Below are positions 1 to 6,377 of a DNA stretch of 6,686 nucleotides, in pieces (position 1 is the first letter of the stretch; each line of letters starts with the position of its first letter). The notes under the pieces were generated by a model that was not told the DNA's origin, did no database searches, and was given only the letters and a program-made list of their open reading frames with translations. The position numbers and the translations under genes were made by a program. This stretch comes from Hyphomicrobiales bacterium (GTDB lineage: Bacteria; Pseudomonadota; Alphaproteobacteria; Rhizobiales; Devosiaceae), in assembly GCA_026989045.1 (NCBI GenBank), contig JALSJY010000009.1, positions 1 to 6,686 on the forward strand, given 5' to 3'.

Positions 1-20
1 TTTGCACCAAGTGGGGTCAT
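1..20 (-). CDS. Start of a probable XRE-family HTH regulator (truncated by window edge)
   Basis: An ATG on the minus strand at 18-20 lies 7 bases past the smr stop codon and opens a frame reading MTPLGA before the window ends. A GTGAG stretch about 6 to 10 bases upstream, overlapping the smr stop, could serve as ribosome binding site. From memory, rhizobial chromosomes carry a helix-turn-helix regulator that begins MTPFGxK directly after the Smr gene and before gyrB, which fits both position and first residues. Only six or seven codons are visible, so the identity rests on gene order plus a very short match. It could be another gene or a chance ATG. Confidence 0.45.
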
Positions 21-27
21 AAAATTC

Positions 28-615
28 TCACTTATTTTGCTTTTTTAGACGCACATAAAATGCACCCTCGCCGCCATGAGCTTGAGAGGCTGTTTCATGC
101 CCTGCTATGATTTGCCTAAGGTTTGCTCCCTGCAACCAAATTGGCAACATTGCGCGTAAAACTCCTCGTTGAGAATTCACTCCAAAAGAATAATCATTTG
201 AGAGTTTTTTTCCCTTACCCGTAATGACTAAAACAGTGCGGTTTTGCCTCGCATGCGCCACGCTTAAAAATCGCACAAGGGTGGCATGTGCTTCATCTTG
301 ACGCAAGTCATGCAAATCTAAAGTTGCGTCAATCGCTACCCTGCCCTTTGAAAGTCGCCGGCGCAGGCGTGGCTCAATATTAGAGCTGGCATTTTTTGGT
401 GAAGAAAACACAGGGGTATAAGAGGGAACCCAGCCTTTATATTTTGAGGTAGATTTTAGCTTATCAGAGGTTTTTAATTCCTCAGGCTGGCTCAGAATAA
501 CTGCTTGCTCATCAGCAAGTTTTTGGTTTTTTCTAAGCGGGCTGATAGAGCGAGTGACTTTTGACCACAAGTGCCAATCTTCCAAAATAGGAGTTTTTGC
601 CACTTGCTTCTTCAT
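28..615 (-). CDS. Smr (small MutS-related) domain protein
   Basis: A protein of 195 residues. The C-terminal half is an Smr domain (about residues 95-192): LDLH at 99-102, TGKG at 132-135 and HGGEGAFYV at 180-188 are the hallmark blocks. Smr domains are known as DNA or RNA nicking/binding modules, with the LDLH and TGKG segments forming the active surface; the role of this stand-alone alphaproteobacterial form is not well defined. Residues 1-90 are basic and low in complexity, with a DWHLWSKV segment that matches the conserved N-terminus of rhizobial Smr proteins as I recall them. The ATG shares its A with the TAA of the upstream tim44-like gene (TAATG), which supports this start and suggests translational coupling. 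No signal peptide or membrane segment is seen. In related genomes mltA usually sits between these two genes; here it does not. Confidence 0.9.
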   Translation of the reverse strand: MKKQVAKTPILEDWHLWSKVTRSISPLRKNQKLADEQAVILSQPEELKTSDKLKSTSKYKGWVPSYTPVFSSPKNASSNIEPRLRRRLSKGRVAIDATLDLHDLRQDEAHATLVRFLSVAHARQNRTVLVITGKGKKLSNDYSFGVNSQRGVLRAMLPIWLQGANLRQIIAGHETASQAHGGEGAFYVRLKKQNK

Positions 616-1349
616 TAGTCCAACTGATCGGTTGCTACTAACTTCCAGTTAGGATCACTTGTTTTAGTATTCCTTGCGAAAGTCCAGCTATCGGCAAGGT
701 TAGCAATTTGATCAGCATTGCCCTCAATTAAATTACCATCTTTATCACGGGTTGCAGAAACAACTTCAGCATAAAATTTAATAGTGACCAGCGCTGTGCG
801 TTTATCTAATTCAGCACTAGCAAACTCAACCTTTGGCAGACCAACAAAAGTAAAATCAACGCTTTGTCCAGCTGCCTCTCTTTGAGAAATAACTGCCTCA
901 AAACCCTCATATACATCTTTTGCAAGTAAATTTTTGAGGGTTTTTTTATCGCCCTGAGCAAATGCTGTTACAATCATTTCATAAGCTGACTTTGCCCCTT
1001 CAAGGAAATTCTTAGGCAAGAAGTCTCTATCAACACTAGCAATATCTCTAAACCCTTGCGCTAGCTTTTCATCACCATGGCTGAGTTTTTCAATTTGCGC
1101 TTCAAGTTTGAGCGCTCTTTTTTCTTCAACAATATTGACCTCATTAGCTGGATTGTCTGGGTGGAGCGGCACAATATTGTCATCATTATTAGCAATTGGG
1201 TTTTTTGCTTTTTTGTCTTTATCGTAAACTCTCTTTGATGCTGGCTTTTCATTGCCTGTTTTTGTGCCAAGCACAGAGCGAAGACGCAACAGCACTACAA
1301 TAGCAATGCCCAGAAAAATAATTGTTGGTAGATCAAAAAATTCGTTCAT
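615..1349 (-). CDS. Tim44/TimA family membrane-anchored protein
   Basis: A protein of 244 residues from the ATG at 1347-1349. One N-terminal hydrophobic segment (about residues 6-24) is followed by LRLRSVLGTKTG, the typical opening of alphaproteobacterial Tim44-like proteins. A charged linker (about 30-95) precedes the Tim44-like domain (about 100-242), which ends with SWTFAR and the DPNWKLVAT block characteristic of the family. In mitochondria, Tim44 tethers the import motor to the translocon. Bacterial homologues are inner-membrane-anchored proteins of uncertain role in envelope protein handling. A TTG four codons upstream (1359-1361) would give 248 residues. I prefer the ATG because homologues begin with a short MxxFFD-like sequence, although neither start has a strong ribosome binding site. 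First gene of a minus-strand operon with smr, divergent from fxsA. Confidence 0.9.
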   Translation of the reverse strand: MNEFFDLPTIIFLGIAIVVLLRLRSVLGTKTGNEKPASKRVYDKDKKAKNPIANNDDNIVPLHPDNPANEVNIVEEKRALKLEAQIEKLSHGDEKLAQGFRDIASVDRDFLPKNFLEGAKSAYEMIVTAFAQGDKKTLKNLLAKDVYEGFEAVISQREAAGQSVDFTFVGLPKVEFASAELDKRTALVTIKFYAEVVSATRDKDGNLIEGNADQIANLADSWTFARNTKTSDPNWKLVATDQLD

Positions 1350-1543
1350 GGTGTTTTTCAAACATTTCTTTTTAAAAATTCTTTTTAATAATTATTGAGC
1401 CTTTTTAGGTCTCGCAAATCACTGTTTAATACCTATATAATGAATTGCCAACCAAATACCAGTTAACTTTTTCTTGAGGTTAATTATCATTGGCCTGCTA
1501 ATATGTCTTTTTAGATAAATAACACAAAAGGAGAAAAATACAA
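1350..1543. promoter_or_regulatory. Divergent promoter region between tim44-like gene and fxsA
   Basis: This AT-rich spacer separates two divergent transcription units and should hold promoters for both. On the plus strand there is a perfect TATAAT at 1436-1441 with a poor -35 (TCGCAA, 1412-1417, spacer 18). There is also TTGAGG at 1474-1479 followed by TAATAT at 1499-1504, but with a long 19-base spacer. The same TATATA tract could serve the minus strand, where no good -35 is visible. A strong ribosome binding site for fxsA (AAAAGGAG) is at 1526-1533, ending 10 bases before the TTG start. No recognisable operator or leader peptide is seen. The exact promoter assignments are guesses; only the divergent arrangement is firm. 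Confidence 0.4.
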
Positions 1544-2032
1544 TTGGGACGGTTATTATTCATTATTTTTTTATTAGTGCCGATCATTGAGATTGGGTTG
1601 TTTATTTTACTTGGTGGAGTGATTGGTCTTTGGCCTACTTTATTGGGTGTTGTGGTTACCGCAGTAATTGGCTCAGTAGTAATTCGCGCACAAGGCACGT
1701 CGTTAATTGAGGAAATTCGCAAAACTAGCGCCATGGGTGGTTTGCCAGCCAAACAATTAGCTTTTGGCATGATGATAGGCATTGCGGGTGCTTTATTATT
1801 AACCCCTGGTTATTTCACCGATACGTTTGGTTTTTTACTATTAGTGCCTAAAATTCGCTCGATAATTTATGAAGAGCTGAAAAAAAGAATTTCTGTTGTT
1901 GCTACAAGTTCAACTAGCTCATCGTTTGAGGCAAGTTTTAGCAATAATCAAAATGATAATTACAAACAAGATGAGATAGAAATTGACGAAGATATAATTG
2001 ATCTTGATCCAAAAGACTGGCGAGATGATTAA
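1544..2032 (+). CDS. fxsA: FxsA family membrane protein
   Basis: A protein of 162 residues with several hydrophobic segments (about 3-26, 28-48 and 72-102). The family signature is clear: the N-terminus GRLLFIIFLLVPIIEIGLF with the conserved Glu16, and LLLTPGYFTDTFGFLLLVP at 84-102. FxsA is an inner-membrane protein whose overproduction in E. coli relieves exclusion of phage T7 by the F plasmid; its normal role is not settled. The start is TTG, chosen because the family's first residues begin exactly there, a strong AAAAGGAG lies 10 bases upstream, and the next in-frame ATG is far inside the gene. After the membrane part the tail (about 120-162) is Ser/Asn-rich and then strongly acidic, probably disordered and soluble. 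The stop is immediately followed by the ATG of the next gene. Confidence 0.92.
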   Translation: MGRLLFIIFLLVPIIEIGLFILLGGVIGLWPTLLGVVVTAVIGSVVIRAQGTSLIEEIRKTSAMGGLPAKQLAFGMMIGIAGALLLTPGYFTDTFGFLLLVPKIRSIIYEELKKRISVVATSSTSSSFEASFSNNQNDNYKQDEIEIDEDIIDLDPKDWRDD

Positions 2033-2662
2033 ATGCATGACATATCGAGTTATTTTGCCAGCTCACGGGGACATAAAGACCAACAGCCAAATATTGACTT
2101 AGCAAATCAATTAGTAAAAAATGCTACAAAATCAGATATTGTGCAATTGTTGAATTTTTGTATTTGCGGCACTAAAACGCAAAAATCTGATGCAATAAAA
2201 GTGATTTACGAATTAGCTAAATTGCAAGAAGATTTGCTTATTCCACATATTTACACATTGATAAAATCATTAGAAAAAGCTGATAATCGAATGATTTGGG
2301 GAATATTGCAGGCATTAAGCACGCTCACTGATGCAGCCCCTGAAATAATTATAAAAAACCTCAATGAAATATTGGCTGCAGCAGATAGATCAAGCGTAAT
2401 TGCTAAAGATAATATGATGGCGATTTTAACAAAACTTAGCACTCAAAAGCGATTTGCTGATTTTTTAATGCCTGTGATTTTACAAAGGCTTGAACATTCA
2501 GCGCCAAATCAATTTCCAACTTATGCTCAATTGGTTGAAAAAATAATTGATGAGAAAAACAAAAATGCTTTCATTGATATTATTATTCAGCGACAAAAAT
2601 CAATTGCATTGCCAGCTAAACAAAAACGCTTAAATAAAATATTGCAAAAACTTGGTTATTAG
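2033..2662 (+). CDS. HEAT/armadillo-like helical repeat protein, function unknown
   Basis: A protein of 209 residues that reads as consecutive amphipathic helices, with no signal peptide or membrane segment; it is probably a cytoplasmic alpha-solenoid scaffold. Blocks such as KSDAIKVIYELAKL (51-64), DNRMIWGILQALSTL (84-98) and SSVIAKDNMMAIL (120-132) resemble a HEAT-repeat family I know mainly from Gram-positive bacteria and Bacteroidetes, where the pattern is roughly sDAIKvlYE, NRmvWG and GSVItxD. This is from memory and not confirmed by search. No catalytic motif is visible. The ATG directly abuts the fxsA TAA with no spacer and only a weak purine-rich stretch upstream, so translation is probably coupled to fxsA. 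In rhizobial genomes I would expect secB beside fxsA; this protein is not SecB. It may be a lineage-specific or transferred insertion. Confidence 0.8.
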   Translation: MHDISSYFASSRGHKDQQPNIDLANQLVKNATKSDIVQLLNFCICGTKTQKSDAIKVIYELAKLQEDLLIPHIYTLIKSLEKADNRMIWGILQALSTLTDAAPEIIIKNLNEILAAADRSSVIAKDNMMAILTKLSTQKRFADFLMPVILQRLEHSAPNQFPTYAQLVEKIIDEKNKNAFIDIIIQRQKSIALPAKQKRLNKILQKLGY

Positions 2663-2678
2663 TTAGATCGCAATATTT
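2637..2678. terminator. Possible weak bidirectional terminator hairpin between convergent genes
   Basis: A perfect 9-base inverted repeat (AAATATTGC at 2637-2645 with GCAATATTT at 2670-2678) brackets the end of the helical-repeat gene and the 21-base gap before the leuC stop. Its position between convergent genes suits a shared terminator, and AAATTTTATT follows on the plus strand. The stem is AT-rich, the loop is 24 bases and there is no clean U-tract, so it is a poor intrinsic terminator and may be chance in AT-rich DNA. Confidence 0.22.
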
Positions 2679-2683
2679 AAATT

Positions 2684-4090
2684 TTATTCCCAATCACGAA
2701 TATCAACAAAATGCCCAGCGATTGCCGCCGCCGCCGCCATTGCAGGTGAGACCAAATGCGTGCGTCCCTTAAAGCCTTGACGACCTTCAAAGTTACGATT
2801 TGAGGTTGATGCACAACGCTCATAGGGTTTTAGCTTATCATCATTCATTGCCAAACACATAGAGCAACCCGGTTCACGCCAATCAAATCCTGCCTCAATG
2901 AAAAGCTTATCAAGCCCCTCAGCCTCAGCCTGTGCTTTTACGAGGCCAGAACCCGGAACAACCATTGCGCTAACGCTAGAGGCAACTTTTCTTCCCTTAA
3001 TCATCGCCGCCGCCGCTCTGAAATCTTCAATACGACCATTTGTGCAGGAGCCAATAAATACTCTATCAAGTTTAATGTCGGTAATTTTTATGCCAGCCTC
3101 TAAACCCATATATTCAAGCGCACGAAGTTTTGAAGCTCGTTTATTCTCATCTTCAATTTCCATTGGATCAGGCACAATTCCCGTGATTGAAACAATATCT
3201 TCTGGCGAGCTTCCCCAAGTAACAATTGGCGGCAAAGCGCCAGCATCAAGCACTATTTCTTTATCAAAATGCGCGCCCTCATCGGTGTATAACTCTTTCC
3301 ATTGAGCAACAGCATTATCATAATCTGCTCCCTTTGGTGCCTGTGGGCGACCCTTTACATATTCAAAGGTTTTACTATCTGGTGCAATAAGGCCAGCGCG
3401 CGCTCCACCCTCAATTGTCATGTTGCAAACAGACATGCGCCCCTCCATAGAAAGCGCCTCAATTGCCTCGCCAGCAAATTCAATAACATGGCCAGTGCCA
3501 CCAGCCGTGCCTATTTCACCAATGATTGCCATGATAATATCTTTGGCCGTAACGCCATCATTTAAAGAACCATTGACCGTTACACGCATATTTTTTGCTT
3601 TTGATTGAATAAGCGTTTGCGTTGCTAAAACATGCTCAACTTCTGATGTGCCAATGCCGTGCGCTAAAGCGCCAAATGCACCATGAGTAGAAGTATGGCT
3701 ATCGCCGCAAACAATTGTCATGCCTGGAAGGGTAAAACCCTGCTCTGGCCCAACAATATGCACAACACCTTGGCGCTCATCTAATTCATCAAAATATTGC
3801 ACTCCGAAATCTGCGGCGTTTTTTGCCAATGTTTCAACTTGCAAAGCGCTTTGTGGATCAGCAATGCCTTTTGATCTATCGGTGGTTGGCACATTATGAT
3901 CAACCACAGCAAGCGTGCGTTTTGGGGCGCGAACTTTGCGATTTGAAAGTCTTAAACCCTCAAATGCCTGCGGGCTGGTAACTTCATGCACAAGGTGGCG
4001 ATCAATATAAAGCAATGATGTGCCATCATCATTATTTGCTATTAAATGATTGTCCCAGATTTTGTCATAAAGCGTTTTTTTATTGACCAT
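2684..4090 (-). CDS. leuC: 3-isopropylmalate dehydratase large subunit
   Basis: LeuC with LeuD isomerises 2-isopropylmalate to 3-isopropylmalate, the second committed step of leucine synthesis, in the cytoplasm. The 468 residues match the usual length. Aconitase-superfamily blocks are intact: VCGDSHTSTHGAFGALAHG (127-145) for substrate and catalysis, GSCTNGRIED (347-356), and EPGCSMCLAM (406-415). Cys349, Cys409 and Cys412 are the expected ligands of the 4Fe-4S cluster. The C-terminus SPAMAAAAAIAGHFVDIR is also typical. The N-terminal TLYDKIWDNH fits the ATG at 4088-4090; its ribosome binding site is weak. leuD is not in the window. It lies 72 bases after the phosphagen kinase gene with no obvious terminator between, so it may be partly read through from upstream as well as having its own promoter. 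Confidence 0.97.
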   Translation of the reverse strand: MVNKKTLYDKIWDNHLIANNDDGTSLLYIDRHLVHEVTSPQAFEGLRLSNRKVRAPKRTLAVVDHNVPTTDRSKGIADPQSALQVETLAKNAADFGVQYFDELDERQGVVHIVGPEQGFTLPGMTIVCGDSHTSTHGAFGALAHGIGTSEVEHVLATQTLIQSKAKNMRVTVNGSLNDGVTAKDIIMAIIGEIGTAGGTGHVIEFAGEAIEALSMEGRMSVCNMTIEGGARAGLIAPDSKTFEYVKGRPQAPKGADYDNAVAQWKELYTDEGAHFDKEIVLDAGALPPIVTWGSSPEDIVSITGIVPDPMEIEDENKRASKLRALEYMGLEAGIKITDIKLDRVFIGSCTNGRIEDFRAAAAMIKGRKVASSVSAMVVPGSGLVKAQAEAEGLDKLFIEAGFDWREPGCSMCLAMNDDKLKPYERCASTSNRNFEGRQGFKGRTHLVSPAMAAAAAIAGHFVDIRDWE

Positions 4091-4130
4091 TTTTTATACC
4101 ATTAGATTAAAGAAGAAAATTATTAAGCAG

Positions 4131-4159
4131 TCTTAGAATCTTAAAGGCAAATTGGTCAA
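4131..4159 (-). promoter_or_regulatory. leuC: Candidate -35 element for leuC
   Basis: In the 72-base gap before leuC the minus strand reads CTTGACC; TTGACC occupies 4154-4159, close to the TTGACA consensus and with the preceding C common in alphaproteobacterial promoters. No convincing -10 lies 16 to 18 bases downstream (CTAAGA at the 17-base position is poor). No leader peptide with leucine codons, riboswitch or terminator is visible in the gap. It could be a real but weak promoter or coincidence, since the motif ends just after the kinase stop codon. Confidence 0.25.
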
Positions 4160-4162
4160 GTT

Positions 4163-5257
4163 TTATTGCGTCTTTTCTAAAAGCCATAGTGCTTTAGCGC
4201 CTTCATAAAGATTTTCCATGATTTGCTTTTCACTTACCCCAAGGCGAGCAGATGGAGAAATATCAACCGTGCCACTGGCATCTGCATCAGAATGTTCACC
4301 TAAAACTCCTCGCACAGCAAGGCCAAGCTCTTTTGCTTTTGATTTTATAAGGCTAAGGTCAGTGCCATTTTTGGTAAGATTTGGCAGCTTCATATGAAGC
4401 GAGGCTCGCATTGAAGCGCCAATATTTGATGGGCAAGAGGCAAGGTTGCCATATTTTGGCAAGGTGGCAAATTTTGGTAAATATTCTTCTAGCAATTCCA
4501 CAGCAACATACAATTTCTCAAATATTTCATTTAAATTACCACCCTTTTTCATGCACATGATACGCAAATGATCTTCTTCACCCACCCAGACAATAAAATC
4601 CTCAGCCTTGTTAATATACATGCCTCGCCCATATGACCAATCATTGCTAATGCCTGCAGAATTAAGATAAGCATCATTGCTCATATCTTTAAACATTTGG
4701 TGGCTATTAACGCGTCTTTGAAATTCCTTTGCGCTTATTTCAAATGGTGAATTTGGGCTAATTGAAAGATATTGTCCATCAAAGCCAGCATGCTCTGCTA
4801 ATTTTACAAATGCTTTAATTACAAGTTTTTCAAAATCTAGGCGCTGTTGTTTATTCATTGCGCCAGGCAGAGGAAAATCTTTGATATTTCGGGCAACTCG
4901 CACCCGCATTGAAACATCTATAAGCCGCTCATCTATTTCACTAAGATTGCATACGCTGTTTGAAAACTCCCAATCATGGCTTTGCTCTATTTTCTTTTCA
5001 TTTGGAATTTGATGATAATTGCGAATTAGCAAATCAAAAAACTCAGCAAAATCCGCATAATCATTTGCCGCCATTGCATAAGCCCCCATTTGGCTATCTG
5101 GATTCTCAATGCCAGAGTTGATTATTTTTATAAATCTTTCTTGCTTATTTTCATCAAGCGATAAAAAATATTCCTCGCTAAAATACCGCGCCATTAAATT
5201 ATCTGGGTTAGATTTTTTTATTGTTTTTATCTGCTCAAACATTTTTTTATTATTCAT
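4163..5257 (-). CDS. Phosphagen (ATP:guanidino) kinase, arginine-kinase-like
   Basis: A full two-domain phosphagen kinase of 364 residues (arginine kinases have about 357). The family transfers phosphate reversibly between ATP and a guanidino compound as an energy buffer. The N-terminal helical domain spans about 15-95, with SGIENPDSQMGAY (48-60) at the substrate loop. The catalytic domain spans about 105-362. Visible active-site residues are Arg118 and Arg120 (MRVR), Arg211 (YGRG), Glu228, His230 and Arg232 (GEEDHLR), Cys275 (CPSN), Arg284, Arg316 and Glu321 (RGVLGEH). All nucleotide-binding arginines seem present, so it should be active. The two-domain form and CPSN/GEH motifs separate it from the single-domain protein-arginine kinase McsB. 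The substrate is uncertain because specificity positions are mixed. The ATG overlaps the upstream YjbR-family gene by 8 bases and has GGGA about 7 bases before it; another ATG 15 bases in is less favoured. The gene is rare in bacteria. Confidence 0.93.
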   Translation of the reverse strand: MNNKKMFEQIKTIKKSNPDNLMARYFSEEYFLSLDENKQERFIKIINSGIENPDSQMGAYAMAANDYADFAEFFDLLIRNYHQIPNEKKIEQSHDWEFSNSVCNLSEIDERLIDVSMRVRVARNIKDFPLPGAMNKQQRLDFEKLVIKAFVKLAEHAGFDGQYLSISPNSPFEISAKEFQRRVNSHQMFKDMSNDAYLNSAGISNDWSYGRGMYINKAEDFIVWVGEEDHLRIMCMKKGGNLNEIFEKLYVAVELLEEYLPKFATLPKYGNLASCPSNIGASMRASLHMKLPNLTKNGTDLSLIKSKAKELGLAVRGVLGEHSDADASGTVDISPSARLGVSEKQIMENLYEGAKALWLLEKTQ

Positions 5258-5621
5258 TTAAAAATCCCAGTTCTGCCTGCTTAATCTTAGTAAGTTTTTT
5301 TGAAATAATTTTATGCGCCTCAATAATATATGCTTTTATTTCTTTTTGAGTAAGCTCGCTAGTGGGGGAAATTGCAACCCATTTTGCTCTAGCGAGATAT
5401 TTTGCTTTTTCTATTCCGGCTAAAGAGGGTAATATTTCAAAACTAACATCAGAGCATTTAAATTGAATTTGCCATTCGTCTTTATCATTCCAAATAGAGT
5501 AAGTTGCAAAAATTTTACCACCAATTTTACCAACACTAGAATTACCCCATTGATGAACAATTTCAACCGCCCTAAGGCTTAAAATAAAAGCTTCAAAATC
5601 TTCACGTATAAAAATATCCAT
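5250..5621 (-). CDS. MmcQ/YjbR family protein
   Basis: A protein of 123 residues matching the MmcQ/YjbR (double-wing, CyaY-like fold) family throughout: HQWGNSSVGKIGGKIFAT (23-40), the lysine-cysteine pair FKCSD (54-58), AKYLARAKWVAI (73-84) and a closing helix with Leu110. Members are small cytoplasmic proteins often labelled DNA-binding, but no biochemical role is established. The length is normal and no key family block is missing. Its ATG shares one base with the stop of the upstream membrane-protein gene (TAATG), and its end overlaps the start of the phosphagen kinase by 8 bases, so all three are almost certainly co-transcribed and translationally coupled. Whether it assists the kinase or is simply carried along cannot be told from sequence. 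Confidence 0.85.
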   Translation of the reverse strand: MDIFIREDFEAFILSLRAVEIVHQWGNSSVGKIGGKIFATYSIWNDKDEWQIQFKCSDVSFEILPSLAGIEKAKYLARAKWVAISPTSELTQKEIKAYIIEAHKIISKKLTKIKQAELGFLNE

Positions 5622-5983
5622 TAATTGTATTTTTTACCTGTCTTCTTTGGAGCAAAAATCGACAAGAAAAACCAACCAACACCTACAAAGAAGACACCAA
5701 AAGCCGTCAAGCCAAGCCAAGCCGGCATATCAAGGACATAAATCGTTGCTGGATCCCAAATTGGAGCATAAATTTTTCTCTCAATTATTGCCTGTAATAA
5801 AGGCAGGCTTGCGGTATCAAAAATATTAGCAAATGGATCATTTTGATACCATACCTGCCCAAGCTTGGGTGTTAAAAGCTCTTGGCTTTTTAATGCAATT
5901 GCAATTAAAAAGCCAAATGACATTATACCAATTAACACAAAAAATGTTGCAAATAGACGAATGATAAAAAATAATAAACCCAT
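5621..5983 (-). CDS. Small two-pass membrane protein, alphaproteobacterial family of unknown function
   Basis: A protein of 120 residues with two hydrophobic segments (about 4-31 and 86-110) separated by a polar region holding LLTPKLGQVWYQNDP (36-50), ASLPLLQAIIER (58-69), the conserved-looking IWDP (75-78) and DMPAWLGL (85-92). It ends in a basic tail KKTGKKYN. From memory, short alphaproteobacterial membrane proteins share the LTPxGxxW, SLxxxQAxxE, WDP, PxW layout, so this seems a real conserved family without known function. The central loop is probably periplasmic if the basic tail is cytoplasmic. The start has a good AAGGA 6 to 7 bases upstream. It appears paralogous to the gene just upstream, and its stop overlaps the YjbR-family start. 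Confidence 0.8.
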   Translation of the reverse strand: MGLLFFIIRLFATFFVLIGIMSFGFLIAIALKSQELLTPKLGQVWYQNDPFANIFDTASLPLLQAIIERKIYAPIWDPATIYVLDMPAWLGLTAFGVFFVGVGWFFLSIFAPKKTGKKYN

Positions 5984-6006
5984 GCTTAATCCTTAAGTTT
6001 TATAAA

Positions 6007-6330
6007 TTATCCCCAGCCTGATTTGACAAAAGACTTTATCTTTTTTTTTCGCCCTAATAATAACAGCAAAATTCCAAAAAAACTTAAAATTATCCATGCA
6101 GGGCTATCAAAAAAGAATTGAGCAAAATTTTGTGCGGAAAAAGAGGCAAACCAGTTAAGAGTGTTTTGTGAGACATAAATAAAACTTGGCGCATGTAAGT
6201 CTTGCCATGTTTGTGCAAAAGAAGAAAAGCTAATACTCATTGTAGAAAGTGAAATAGTGATGTCCTTAATCACTAAAATCAAAGCTAATCCTAAAGCCCA
6301 TGTTCCCAAAATTCTTAATAAAAATCTCAT
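6007..6330 (-). CDS. Small two-pass membrane protein, paralogue of its downstream neighbour
   Basis: A protein of 107 residues with hydrophobic segments at about 4-22 and 76-93 and a basic C-terminal tail (RKKKIKSF). It shares the layout of the following gene: an N-terminal membrane helix opening with an arginine and RILG, a middle loop with FAQTWQDLHAPSF (38-50) that lines up with LGQVWYQNDPF, and DSPAWIILSFFG (75-86) that lines up with DMPAWLGLTAFG. It lacks the IWDP motif of its neighbour. Function is unknown. The ATG follows AAAGG by four bases, and the gene is separated from the next by 23 bases, consistent with first position in an operon that continues through the YjbR-family protein and the phosphagen kinase. 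It could be mistaken for a signal peptide plus anchor protein, but the paired architecture argues against that. Confidence 0.75.
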   Translation of the reverse strand: MRFLLRILGTWALGLALILVIKDITISLSTMSISFSSFAQTWQDLHAPSFIYVSQNTLNWFASFSAQNFAQFFFDSPAWIILSFFGILLLLLGRKKKIKSFVKSGWG

Positions 6331-6377
6331 CTAGCCTTTATTTCAAATCAAACACTAACAAGCAACAAAAAACTAGA

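Noticed and set aside
1061..1270. Second minus-strand frame within the tim44-like gene
   Set aside because: It lies within the charged linker of the tim44-like gene in another frame, is composed of low-complexity Lys/Gln/Met-rich residues and has no family features.
1498..1782. Minus-strand frame antisense to the start of fxsA
   Set aside because: It overlaps the conserved membrane segments of fxsA on the opposite strand and has no recognisable domain.
2724..2738. GCC triplet repeat near the end of leuC
   Set aside because: It encodes the alanine run in the SPAMAAAAAIAGHF C-terminus that is normal for LeuC, so it needs no special explanation.
2898..3608. Several plus-strand reading frames inside leuC
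   Set aside because: They are antisense to a well-conserved leuC, show no recognisable family, and reflect codon bias of the real gene.
4091..4162. Possible leucine attenuator leader upstream of leuC
   Set aside because: The 72-base gap holds no short frame with clustered leucine codons and no terminator/antiterminator hairpins.
4163..5257. Alternative identity as McsB protein-arginine kinase
   Set aside because: The gene has the N-terminal guanidino-kinase domain with the SGIENPDS loop and arginine-kinase-like GEH motif, and none of the mcsA, clpC or ctsR neighbours that go with McsB.
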